NCBI GenBank assembly: GCA_019120395.1
Contig: DWVD01000080.1
Coordinates: 1-48,406 of the forward strand
Direction: 5' to 3'
Origin: Candidatus Gemmiger faecigallinarum
GTDB lineage: Bacteria; Bacillota; Clostridia; Oscillospirales; Ruminococcaceae
Length of the DNA stretch: 48,406 bases
Each line of letters begins with the position of its first letter. Within the stretch, counting starts at the first letter, position 1. The translations under genes were made by a program, and so were the position numbers. Below the pieces are notes generated by a model, which was not told where the DNA came from, did no database searches, and saw only the letters and a list, made by a program, of their open reading frames with translations. Below are positions 1-7,268 of this stretch, in pieces.

Positions 1-819
1 GACGAGCACGGCTGGGACGACAACGGCGTCTTTAACTTTGAGGGCGGCTGCTACGCCAAGGTCATCGACCTCGACAAAGAGTCCGAGCCCGACATCTACA
101 ACGCGATCAAGCGCGACGCCCTGCTCGAGAACGTCACTCTGGACGAAAACGGCAAGATCGATTTCCACGACAAGAGCGTGACCGAGAACACCCGCGTTTC
201 CTACCCCATCGACCACATTGAGAAGATCGTCCGCCCCGTGTCGGCTGCGCCCGCGGCGAAGAACGTCATCTTCCTCTCGGCCGACGCCTTCGGCGTGCTG
301 CCGCCGGTTTCCATCCTCACGGCTGACCAGACCGAGTACTACTTCCTCTCCGGCTTCACCGCCAAGCTGGCCGGCACCGAGCGCGGCATCACCGAGCCCA
401 CCCCGACCTTCTCCGCCTGCTTCGGCCAGGCCTTCCTCGAACTGCATCCCACCAAGTATGCGGAGGAACTGGTCAAGAAGATGCAGAAGTCCGGCGCGAA
501 GGCGTACCTCGTCAACACCGGCTGGAACGGCACCGGCAAGCGCATCTCCATCAAGGATACCCGCGGCATCATCGACGCCATCCTGGACGGCTCCATCAAG
601 ACCGCGCCCACCAAGACCATCCCCTACTTCAACTTTGAAGTCCCCACCGAGCTGCCCGGCGTTGATCCGAAGATCCTCGACCCTCGCGACACCTACGCCG
701 ACGCCGCCGAGTGGGATGCGAAGGCCAAGGACCTGGCTTCCCGCTTCCAGAAGAACTTTGTCAAGTACGAGAGCAACCCCGCCGGCAAGGCTCTCGTCCC
801 CGCCGGCCCGCAGCTGTAA
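1..819 (+). CDS. pckA: Phosphoenolpyruvate carboxykinase (ATP), 3' part
   Basis: This is the C-terminal 272 residues of the ATP-dependent PEP carboxykinase, which interconverts oxaloacetate + ATP and PEP + CO2 + ADP in the cytoplasm. The reading frame is open from base 1, so the start lies outside the window. The first visible residues contain [12 protein letters not shown], a hallmark block of ATP-type PEPCKs, followed by the adenine-binding region (RVSYPIDHI, and [14 protein letters not shown]). The later [10 protein letters not shown] and YLVNTGWNG blocks are also typical. In fermenting gut Firmicutes the enzyme commonly runs in the CO2-fixing direction towards succinate or propionate; that direction is inference. 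A strong terminator follows 50 bases after the stop, so this is the last gene of its transcript. Identification is secure. Confidence 0.97.
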   Translation, partial: DEHGWDDNGVFNFEGGCYAKVIDLDKESEPDIYNAIKRDALLENVTLDENGKIDFHDKSVTENTRVSYPIDHIEKIVRPVSAAPAAKNVIFLSADAFGVLPPVSILTADQTEYYFLSGFTAKLAGTERGITEPTPTFSACFGQAFLELHPTKYAEELVKKMQKSGAKAYLVNTGWNGTGKRISIKDTRGIIDAILDGSIKTAPTKTIPYFNFEVPTELPGVDPKILDPRDTYADAAEWDAKAKDLASRFQKNFVKYESNPAGKALVPAGPQL

Positions 820-867
820 GCTGGCTGTGTAACGGCTAAGTTCTTGCGAGAAACAAAATAAAAATAG

Positions 868-909
868 CAGCCGCTCCGGTTCATCAACGAACCGGAGCGG
901 CTGTTTTTT
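868..909 (+). terminator. Intrinsic terminator after pckA
   Basis: A perfect 15-bp stem (868-882 with 889-903) with a 6-base loop is followed by a run of T. It closes the pckA transcript. The gene on the other side (923-1975) converges on it, but the complementary strand offers only a weak U tract. Confidence 0.93.
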
Positions 910-922
910 ACTGAAATACTTT

Positions 923-1975
923 TCAGATTCGCGCCAGTAAATCTGCCTTTTTCTTTTCAAACTCTTCCTCAGTCAGGATACCACGCTGTTTCAGTTCAAA
1001 CAGCTTTTCTATGCTGCTCATAACGTCATCTGCCGGTGCAGACGCTTTCGGTTCGACAGCTTTTTGGGGCGCAGATTCCTTTTTCCTGGCAAACAGCCCC
1101 GAAATACCGGCACCAGCAGCTTTAAAGCCGCTGGAGACCTTTTCTTTCACCTCGTCAAGATTGGACTTTCCGGCGTTCTCTGCTTTTTCCTCTTGGTCCG
1201 AAATATTTTCGATCACTTCAATATCCGCGTTGAGCTGTTCATCGGTATAGGCAAAGTTGGCCTGGTCCAGGGCAACCTGGAGCCGATTTGCCATCGGCAT
1301 CATGGATGCAAAATTCAAACTGCCCGAAATCACCCCGCCCACAATCGGGATCGCTTTGGAAACACCTTGGGCGAAAGTTGTTTTTGTAACCTTGATTCCA
1401 ATTGCTTTACCGATTTGCTTGATGATCGGATACCAGAATGTTTTTGTCAGCGCCTTCTGCGGCAGCTTTTTCAATGTGGTCTTTGCAATTTGCGTGGACA
1501 GGACGCGCACGCCTGACACAGCGCCGGAAACGCCAAACATCACGCCGCAGTACATAATCAGCTGGGATTTTACCCGTTCATCATCCACCTGGCCATTTTG
1601 CCACAGATCCTGTGCGCCGTACAAATAGGACAATTCCTGCGCAAGGCGCAAAGCCATCCCAAAAAATTGCAGTACATCCGCCGGAATCGTTGCCGCCATT
1701 GCAAGACCGCCCGGAATTCCCGCGGCAAAGGAAGCCAGCGACGATTGACTTGTCCGCTTCAAAATCAGTTTCTGCGCCATCGCAGAAAGTTCCTCGCGCG
1801 GAATTCCCACACCAACGGGTCCCTTTTCCAGGATTTCCGGCATCGGAATATCCCCGGCAGAAAACATTTCCGCCAGGAACGCATCTCGGTTCACCTTTAC
1901 CAGCGGAAGTTTCACTGCGTTTGTGATAATTGCTTCAAGCGCAACTTCCTGCGATACATTTTCCTGTTTCTCCAT
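923..1975 (-). CDS. EcsC-like protein with C-terminal SHOCT domain
   Basis: This is a 350-residue protein of uncertain function. The middle (about residues 85-190) has the small, hydrophobic, glycine-rich pattern AAGIPGGLAMAATIPADVLQF ... LAQELSYLYG, resembling the EcsC family. Residues 205-230 (VSKAIPIVGGVISGSLNF) look like a glycine-zipper membrane segment. After a charged linker, the last 30 residues (IEKLFELKQRGILTEEEFEKKK) form a SHOCT domain, a short helical module often put at the end of membrane-associated or oligomerising proteins. The start at 1975 was chosen because AAGGAGGT lies 7 bases upstream; an earlier in-frame ATG at 2005 lacks this. Codon use is less GC-biased than the neighbours, which suggests acquisition. 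A role in membrane or envelope homeostasis is only a guess. Confidence 0.8.
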   Translation of the reverse strand: MEKQENVSQEVALEAIITNAVKLPLVKVNRDAFLAEMFSAGDIPMPEILEKGPVGVGIPREELSAMAQKLILKRTSQSSLASFAAGIPGGLAMAATIPADVLQFFGMALRLAQELSYLYGAQDLWQNGQVDDERVKSQLIMYCGVMFGVSGAVSGVRVLSTQIAKTTLKKLPQKALTKTFWYPIIKQIGKAIGIKVTKTTFAQGVSKAIPIVGGVISGSLNFASMMPMANRLQVALDQANFAYTDEQLNADIEVIENISDQEEKAENAGKSNLDEVKEKVSSGFKAAGAGISGLFARKKESAPQKAVEPKASAPADDVMSSIEKLFELKQRGILTEEEFEKKKADLLARI

Positions 1976-2074
1976 GAAGAATACCTCCTTGCATGTCAAC
2001 GCCACAAGCCGGCAAACCCATCAAGCGGAAGCGAATGTTACCCGTTTTACGGCTTTGTCCGCCTGTAAGCGCAC

Positions 2075-2104
2075 AATGTAGTTGGGAACCAATGTTCCCC
2101 ACAA
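2075..2104 (-). promoter_or_regulatory. Putative promoter with dyad in the spacer, for the SHOCT gene
   Basis: Read leftward: TTGTGG, an 18-base spacer, then TACATT. The spacer contains the perfect inverted repeat GGGAAC-N4-GTTCCC (2084-2099). A dyad between -35 and -10 with a long spacer suggests control by a DNA-distorting or repressor protein. Both hexamers are imperfect, so confidence is limited. Confidence 0.4.
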
Positions 2105-2148
2105 TAGACCTTGCATTTTTCGCGTATCGAAAAAGTCTGCTTCGATTT

Positions 2149-3522
2149 CTATTTTTCTTCCGCCTGCGTCCGCAGCGCCGCCAGCAGCACTTCCCTGTCG
2201 TTGGGCAGGCGGCCGTCCATGACGGCTTCCAGCAGGGCATGCAGCGCATCGCCCACGGCGGGGCCGGGGCGGATGCCGGCGGCCAGGGCGTCGCCGCCGC
2301 CCACTTTCAGGCGGGCAAGGGTATAGCAGCCGGTGCGGGCCAGCGCGTGCATGCGCGCTTCAAAGGCGTCCACCTCGGCGCGGCGGGCGGCGACGGCCTC
2401 GTTTTGGGCGTGGGCGTCCAGGTCTGCCCGCTTGACGGCGCACAGCTTTGCCAGCCAGCCTTCGCCCCGCCGGGCCAGCAGGCGCAGCGCGGCGGGGTCG
2501 TCCGGCGGCAATGGGCCGTCGTGGACGGCCACCAGGCTGGCCACCTCCTGCCGCAGGGCGTTGGGGGCTTTCAGCCGGCGCAGGATGCTGTCCGCCAGGC
2601 GGGCGCCCCGCTGGTTATGCCCCGGGAAATGCGCCGCGCCGTCCGGCCCCACCGTGCGGCACAGCGGCTTGGCCATGTCGTGCAGAAGCATTGTCCAGCG
2701 CAGGGTGCGCAGCGCGCCGGGGGCGTTTTCCTGCCCGACGGCCCCCACCGCCGCGGCGGTGTGCTGCCACACGTCAAAGCAGTGCCACCGCCCCTGCTGG
2801 CCGCAGCCGATGCAGGGCGCGATCTCCGGGATGGCCCCGGCCAAGATCCCGCCGTACTGCGCCAGCACCCGCCCGGCGGCGGGGCTTTGCAGCAGGCGGT
2901 CCAGCTCGGCAAAAATGCGCTCGGCCGACACATTCTGCACCGTGTCCCGCAGTCGCTCCGCCGCGGCGGCGGTGTCCGGGTCAACGGCAAGATCCAGCTG
3001 GGCGGCAAAGCGCACCGCCCGCAGGATACGCAGGGCGTCCTCGGCAAAGCGGGCGTCCGGCTGCCCCACGCAGCGGATGACGCCGGCGGCCAGGTCGGCC
3101 CGGCCGCCGAAGCAGTCCACCAGCCCTGTGTCCGGACTCCAGGCCATGGCGTTGACGGTAAAATCCCGCCGGGCCAGGTCGTCCTCCACCCGCGGCACGA
3201 AACGCACGGCGTCGGGGTGGCGGTGGTCGGTGTAGCCGCCCTCCACCCGGAAGGTGGTGATCTCGTAAGGCCTGCCCTGCAAAACCACCGTCACCGTGCC
3301 GTGTTTTAGGCCGGTCAAAATCAGCTTGTGCCCGGCAAACACCGCGCGGGTCTCGTCCGGCAGGGCGCTGGTGCAAACGTCCCAGTCGCCGGGGGTGCGG
3401 CCCAGCAGGCTGTCCCGCACGCAGCCGCCCACCACATAGGCGGCGTGCCCCGCGGCGGCCAGCTGTGCCAGCAGCCAGGCCACCGGTTCCGGCAGGCGCA
3501 GCGGCGGGCGATCGGCGCTCAT
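2149..3522 (-). CDS. cca: CCA-adding tRNA nucleotidyltransferase
   Basis: A class II nucleotidyltransferase of 457 residues that builds or repairs the 3'-CCA of tRNAs in the cytoplasm. The N-terminal head carries VVGGCVRD, then GDWDVCTSA with the two metal-binding aspartates, and RRDFTVNAMAW. The neck has FAEDALRILRAVRFAAQL, characteristic of CCA/poly(A) polymerases. An HD-type segment (MLLHDMAKP) follows near residues 280-290. The start at 3522 is chosen because the ATG overlaps the stop of the upstream gene (ATGA), which indicates translational coupling; an in-frame ATG 15 bases earlier is less likely. Whether it adds all three nucleotides or works with a separate A-adding enzyme cannot be decided from sequence alone. 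Confidence 0.95.
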   Translation of the reverse strand: MSADRPPLRLPEPVAWLLAQLAAAGHAAYVVGGCVRDSLLGRTPGDWDVCTSALPDETRAVFAGHKLILTGLKHGTVTVVLQGRPYEITTFRVEGGYTDHRHPDAVRFVPRVEDDLARRDFTVNAMAWSPDTGLVDCFGGRADLAAGVIRCVGQPDARFAEDALRILRAVRFAAQLDLAVDPDTAAAAERLRDTVQNVSAERIFAELDRLLQSPAAGRVLAQYGGILAGAIPEIAPCIGCGQQGRWHCFDVWQHTAAAVGAVGQENAPGALRTLRWTMLLHDMAKPLCRTVGPDGAAHFPGHNQRGARLADSILRRLKAPNALRQEVASLVAVHDGPLPPDDPAALRLLARRGEGWLAKLCAVKRADLDAHAQNEAVAARRAEVDAFEARMHALARTGCYTLARLKVGGGDALAAGIRPGPAVGDALHALLEAVMDGRLPNDREVLLAALRTQAEEK

Positions 3523-3911
3523 TCGGCCGGCCGCCATTCTTCTGTCAGATCCACCACGCAGGCGACGCAGTCCCCTTCCGCCAGCAGGTCGGCCGCCTTG
3601 GCTGCGGCGGCCGCGGCGTCGGGCATCCAGGTGACCAGGAAAAAGTTTTCGGCCGGGACTTCGTAGTAGACCCAGGCGCCGTCGGCCCGGACCAGGTCCT
3701 CGATGTGGTCCAGCTGCTCGCCGTCCACCAGGCCCTGGCCCTCCTCGGCGTAGATCATCTCCGGCTGGATCTGGATGGAGTTGATGACATTGATGCTGCT
3801 GCTGATATAGCTGTCCCGGTCGGTGGCCTTGTCCCCCGCCCGCCAGGCGGTGGCAAACGCCTTGATGAGCAGCTCGCGCACTTCCAGCATCGGGTCCCCT
3901 GCAGTATACAT
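3519..3911 (-). CDS. Small acidic protein co-transcribed with cca (unknown)
   Basis: A 130-residue soluble, acidic protein that I do not recognise. It opens with MLEVRELLIKAFATAWRAG and contains a predicted mixed alpha/beta core (VYYEVPAENFFLVTW, CVACVVDLTEEW). There is no signal peptide or membrane segment. It has a strong AGGAGG 10 bases before the ATG. Its stop overlaps the cca start by 4 bases, so the two are almost certainly one operon driven from about 3950. A link to tRNA maturation is suggested only by this coupling. Confidence 0.8.
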   Translation of the reverse strand: MYTAGDPMLEVRELLIKAFATAWRAGDKATDRDSYISSSINVINSIQIQPEMIYAEEGQGLVDGEQLDHIEDLVRADGAWVYYEVPAENFFLVTWMPDAAAAAAKAADLLAEGDCVACVVDLTEEWRPAE

Positions 3912-3947
3912 AAAACGATTCCTCCTGTAATTTCAGACTGTGCTACC

Positions 3948-3956
3948 AGTATACCA
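3948..3956 (-). promoter_or_regulatory. Extended -10 promoter for the small-protein/cca operon
   Basis: Read leftward, TGGTATACT is an extended -10 element about 40 bases upstream of the start at 3911. No good -35 is visible, as is common for extended -10 promoters. Confidence 0.6.
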
Positions 3957-4026
3957 CAAAACCGCCGCGCTGCCCACTGGGCGGCACGGCGGGGCAGTTT
4001 CGGTCAAATTGCGTATGCGGCGGGAT

Positions 4027-4842
4027 TCACCGGGTGGCGAACTGCGGGTCGGCCGCCCGCGTCGCCATGCCGAAAGTCTGCCGCAGCCGGGCGTAAGCCG
4101 CCTGCACCGGGGCGGGGACATCCACATGGGCGATGAACCCCTTGCCCCTGGGGCCGTAGCCGCCGGCGTCGTCGGTCAGGCGGGGGATCTCGCCCAGCAG
4201 CAGTTCCACATAGCGTTCCATCGGCCACATGCCGTGGATGGGCCGGGCGTAAGCCAGCGCGCCGCCGTCCCACACCACCTCGGCCCGGTAGGCCGCGTAG
4301 TTGAGGATGCGCACGCCGCCGGGGCAGTGCAGCCGCATACCGGCGTCCATCCGCAGCTGCATCGCCGCGTCCTGGCAGAGAAGGATGCTTGTAAACGGCA
4401 CCTGCTCCTGCTCCAGAAGCGCCAAAAGCAGCGTGATGTTGTTGCCGCAGTTGGTGGAGCGGGTCTCCAGCAGGTCGGCCCGGCAGCCGTGCACCGCCGC
4501 CAGATACCGCTGGAACAGCTCGGCTTCCGGCAGACCCTCGGTCTCAATGTCGGGGCGCTCGGCGTGCAGCCTGCGGCGCAGCGCCCCGGTGGTGTGGCCG
4601 GCGCCGCCCACGATCACATACCGCCGGGCGATGCCCTGCCGGATGGCGTCGGCCAGCAGGTCGCCGCCGGCCAGGATGCTTCCGCCGAACAGCACCATCA
4701 CATCCACCCGGTCGGCGCCGCAGGCCTGCCGGACGGCGCTGCGGGTCAGTGCGGGCAGGTCCCGCCTGCCGCAGAACGCCCCCAGCGTGTTGATATCCCG
4801 CGCGGTCTGTTCGTTCCGTGCGCTGCTTTGTGTCTCGCTCAT
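4027..4842 (-). CDS. YdcF-like DUF218 protein (SanA/ElyC/YdcF superfamily)
   Basis: A 271-residue protein with the DUF218 fold. Residues 45-65 show VDVMVLFGGSILAGGDLLADA, then RRYVIVGGAGHTTG. Further on, ETRSTNCGNNITLLL is the usual signature in which a polar loop (TE-STN-x-NA/N) forms the putative active site. No transmembrane helix or signal peptide is seen, as in cytoplasmic YdcF rather than envelope SanA/ElyC. YdcF of E. coli binds S-adenosylmethionine, but the reaction is unknown for the family. The gene lies 30 bases after the phosphatase-like gene at 4873-5640, so the two form an operon. RBS AAAGGAA precedes the ATG. Confidence 0.85.
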   Translation of the reverse strand: MSETQSSARNEQTARDINTLGAFCGRRDLPALTRSAVRQACGADRVDVMVLFGGSILAGGDLLADAIRQGIARRYVIVGGAGHTTGALRRRLHAERPDIETEGLPEAELFQRYLAAVHGCRADLLETRSTNCGNNITLLLALLEQEQVPFTSILLCQDAAMQLRMDAGMRLHCPGGVRILNYAAYRAEVVWDGGALAYARPIHGMWPMERYVELLLGEIPRLTDDAGGYGPRGKGFIAHVDVPAPVQAAYARLRQTFGMATRAADPQFATR

Positions 4843-4872
4843 TGCTGTTTCCTTTTGTCCCGGCCGGCCGCC

Positions 4873-5640
4873 TTACAGCGTCAGCCGGGCGCAGATGGGG
4901 TAATGGTCGGAAAGATAGACGCCGTTTTCCTCGTCCATCCAGCGGCAGACCCCGGCAGCCTTCCACTGGGGCGTGGCAAACAGATAGTCGATCTTACAGC
5001 AGGGCTCCTGCCCGCGGTAAAAGTTGTGGAAGGTCAGGGGCAGCTGCGCCGTCAGGTCCCGCAGGCCCAGGGGCGGGTCCTCCCCCGCCAGCGGCGCCAG
5101 CTCCGGCGAGCCGGGTGTGGCGTTAAAGTCCCCCATCAGCACAGCGGGCATGGGCAGCCGAGCGGCATCCGCCTCCATGCGGCGCAAAATCTGGCGCAGG
5201 CCCAGCAGGCGGGCCTCGGCGTCCAGGTGGTCCAGGTGGGTGTTGTACACCCGGACCGGCCGCCCCAGCTCCGCCGCATTGACGATGGCCGCCGCGCAGG
5301 TGCGGGGGCATTCGCTCTGGTGGGCGTAGCGGCTGCCGGGGCGGTACGGCTCCGGCGAGAGCCAGAACACATCCAGCCCCAGCAGCTCGGCGGCGTCATT
5401 GCGGATCGCCAGGGTCATGGCCTCGTCGGCGTAGTCGGCGGTGCGGCCGCAGCCCACCACCGTGTAGCCGGGCAAACTTTGCCGCAGCCACCGCTGAACG
5501 TGGGGCATGACCTCCTGAAAGCCGATGATGTCCGGCTGTTCGGCTGCCAGGCGGCGGAGGATCAGCGGTTTGCGGCAGTCGAAATTGTTGGCTCCGTCGA
5601 TGCCGAAATCGCCGCGGATATTAAACGTAACGATCTTCAT
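4873..5640 (-). CDS. Endonuclease/exonuclease/phosphatase-family hydrolase
   Basis: A 255-residue enzyme of the metal-dependent EEP superfamily (DNase I / inositol phosphatase / sphingomyelinase fold). The signature blocks appear in order: MKIVTFNIRGD with the metal Asn, PDIIGFQEV with the metal Glu, VYNTHLDHLD (catalytic His/Asp), LMGDFNATP, and the terminal YLSDHYPICARL with the general-base Asp-His. There is no signal peptide, so it acts inside the cell. Substrate cannot be told from sequence: phosphodiester, phosphoinositide-like or nucleic acid are all possible. The start at 5640 has GGGGGA 8-13 bases upstream. It is first in an operon with the DUF218 gene. Confidence 0.88.
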   Translation of the reverse strand: MKIVTFNIRGDFGIDGANNFDCRKPLILRRLAAEQPDIIGFQEVMPHVQRWLRQSLPGYTVVGCGRTADYADEAMTLAIRNDAAELLGLDVFWLSPEPYRPGSRYAHQSECPRTCAAAIVNAAELGRPVRVYNTHLDHLDAEARLLGLRQILRRMEADAARLPMPAVLMGDFNATPGSPELAPLAGEDPPLGLRDLTAQLPLTFHNFYRGQEPCCKIDYLFATPQWKAAGVCRWMDEENGVYLSDHYPICARLTL

Positions 5641-5714
5641 ACGGGTCTGTCCCCCTGTCCGGGCGGTCCGGCGGAAAAGATCCGGCCCTGCCCGAAGTTT
5701 TTTTGCAAAAACAC

Positions 5715-5745
5715 TTGACCTTGCAGTGAGTCGAAGGTTTATATT
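5715..5745 (+). promoter_or_regulatory. MerR-type promoter, 19-bp spacer, apparently orphaned
   Basis: TTGACC (5715-5720), a 19-base spacer, TATATT (5740-5745), with the dyad ACCTT-N11-AAGGT (5718-5738) centred in the spacer. This is the classic overlong architecture activated by MerR-family regulators. A ribosome-binding-like AGAGAGG follows at 5756-5762, but no rightward gene starts there: the DNA is occupied by the 3' end of the converging TfoX-like gene. The nearest rightward gene is the MerR-type regulator at 6235. Confidence 0.7.
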
Positions 5746-5777
5746 GTGAGTAGAAAGAGAGGTCACCGCCCCCACGG

Positions 5778-5804
5778 CCAGCCGTCAGCGGCGGTGACGG
5801 CTGG
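5778..5804. other. Perfect 10-bp hairpin across a gene end
   Basis: CCAGCCGTCA (5778-5787) pairs with TGACGGCTGG (5795-5804) around a 7-base loop. It spans the stop codon of the TfoX-like gene. Neither strand has a T run, so it is a weak terminator or an RNA stabiliser. Confidence 0.6.
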
Positions 5805-6102
5805 GGTCCGCCTTCAGCCTGTCGGCGGTCGCCTGCACGGCTTTGGGCAGCCAGGGCGCGGCGTACTCGTCCAGGGGAATGACGATCTCCTGGATGCTGT
5901 CGCCCGGTGCGGGACGCCGAAGGCCGGCGGGCAGGAGATCCAGCCCCACCTCCCGCAGCGAGAACACCTCGCCGCTCAGCCAGCCCACCGCCACGCCGTC
6001 GCAGTAGACGCAGTAGCAGCCAAACATCTTTTTCAGCCGGATATCCAGCCCGTGCAGGGCGTCCAGCCAGGTCTGCACGGTACCGTCGTCAGGATATGCC
6101 AT
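5785..6102 (-). CDS. TfoX N-terminal-domain-like protein
   Basis: A 105-residue single-domain protein resembling the N-terminal domain of the competence regulator TfoX. LDIRLKKMFGCYCVYCDGVAVGWL matches the core pattern in which a short amphipathic helix is followed by MFGG-type and strand residues. The C-terminal TfoX domain is missing, as in many small Firmicutes homologues of unknown role. A good AGGAGG lies 7 bases before the start. It converges with the MerR-type gene and shares with it a divergent promoter region at 6103-6234. There is no evidence that it controls competence here. Confidence 0.75.
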   Translation of the reverse strand: MAYPDDGTVQTWLDALHGLDIRLKKMFGCYCVYCDGVAVGWLSGEVFSLREVGLDLLPAGLRRPAPGDSIQEIVIPLDEYAAPWLPKAVQATADRLKADPSRHRR

Positions 6103-6234
6103 TTCAGTTCCTCCTTTTGCCCGGTGCGCGCCAGGCTTCCCTTATCTGATACTTTCATCCTAGCACATTTCCCGCACGAAAGCCACCCGCTTTGCCGTAT
6201 TCCCCCGAAAGTGCCAAAAGAAAGGAGCGTCACC

Positions 6235-7146
6235 ATGAGTATGAACATCAAACAGGCCGAGGAACTCAGCGGCGTATCCCGGCAGAACATCCGGTTTTAT
6301 GAAAAGCAGGGCCTTTTGCACCCGGCCCGCAACGCCGAAAACGACTACCGCACCTACACCCCCGCGGACGTGGACGTGCTCAAGCGCATCCGGATGCTGC
6401 GGATGCTGGACATGCCGCTGGACGACGTGCGCGCCGTGCTGGAGGGCAGCCGCACGCTGTCCGACGCAGCGGCGCTGCAAAAGCAGTCGCTGGCCCGCCA
6501 GGCCGAACAGCTGCAGGCCGCCATGGCGCTGTGCGACGTATTGCAGTCCGCCGACCCCGACGCTCTGGACGTGGACGCGCTGCTGGCCGGCGCGGACGGC
6601 CGCACCGCCGGGCAGGGCTACTTTACCGGCTGGGTCAACGACTACAAGGCCTTTGCCCACGCCCACCACGAGGCGCGGTTCACCTTTTTCCCCGACGGCG
6701 CGGTGACCACCCCGCGGGAGTTCACCGACGCGCTGCTGGCCTACGGGCGGGAGAACGGGCTGGACATCGTCATCACCAAAGAGAGCATGTACCCGGAGTT
6801 CACCATCGACGGCGTGGCTTTCACCGCACAGCGCAACTATACCAGCGTGCAGGGCGTGCCGGTGGCGTCGGTGCTGTGTACCGCCGCCGACCCGGACAGC
6901 CTGCTGCCCCCGGCCGGCAAAGGCCGGCGGCTGACCCAGTGGCTGGTCCGGTTCAGGCTGCCCGCCCTGGTGGTCCTGGCGCTGGCGCTGCTGTTTTTGT
7001 GGCCGAACCTGCCCTGGCTGGTGCAGGAGCCGGGCGGCTGGGTGCTGCTTGCCTCGCTGGCGGCGGCAGCAGCGGCCATGCTGGTGCGCAGCTACTACCT
7101 GACCTGGAACGAGAACGGCAAGCGCGGCAGCAGCCGCAAAAAGTGA
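6235..7146 (+). CDS. MerR-family regulator with C-terminal membrane anchor
   Basis: A 303-residue transcription factor. Residues 1-70 are a MerR winged helix-turn-helix (NIKQAEELSGVSRQNIRFYEKQGLL, then YRTYTPADVDVLKRI). A coiled-coil dimerisation helix follows. A middle domain with YFTGWVNDYKAF and an ITKESMYPEFTIDG segment could be a sensor. The C-terminus has two hydrophobic helices (about 237-257 and 264-285), so the protein is probably membrane-anchored, unusual for classical MerR but known in Clostridia. The start at 6235 has AAAGGAG 7 bases upstream. A 19-bp-spacer MerR promoter lies 490 bases upstream and may be its target. A terminator follows the gene. Confidence 0.88.
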   Translation: MSMNIKQAEELSGVSRQNIRFYEKQGLLHPARNAENDYRTYTPADVDVLKRIRMLRMLDMPLDDVRAVLEGSRTLSDAAALQKQSLARQAEQLQAAMALCDVLQSADPDALDVDALLAGADGRTAGQGYFTGWVNDYKAFAHAHHEARFTFFPDGAVTTPREFTDALLAYGRENGLDIVITKESMYPEFTIDGVAFTAQRNYTSVQGVPVASVLCTAADPDSLLPPAGKGRRLTQWLVRFRLPALVVLALALLFLWPNLPWLVQEPGGWVLLASLAAAAAAMLVRSYYLTWNENGKRGSSRKK

Positions 7147-7209
7147 TCGCCTCCTTTTTCTCGCCGCCGGGCGGCGCAGGCCCCAAAAGGCCCCGCCGCC
7201 CGGCAGACA

Positions 7210-7258
7210 GCAGCGCCCGCAGCGCCGTTTTGGCGCTACGGGCGCTGCTCTGCTTTTA
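7210..7258 (+). terminator. Intrinsic terminator after the MerR-type gene
   Basis: A long stem (7210-7226 with 7232-7248, one bulged mismatch) is followed by CTCTGCTTTTAT. It lies between converging genes and mainly serves the rightward one. Confidence 0.75.
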
Positions 7259-7268
7259 TGGCAAGAGA

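Noticed and set aside
5746-6234. N-terminal extension of the MerR-type protein to a GTG at 5746
   Set aside because: The extra 163 residues are low-complexity and antisense to the TfoX-like gene. The start at 6235 has a good ribosome site and begins the HTH domain correctly.
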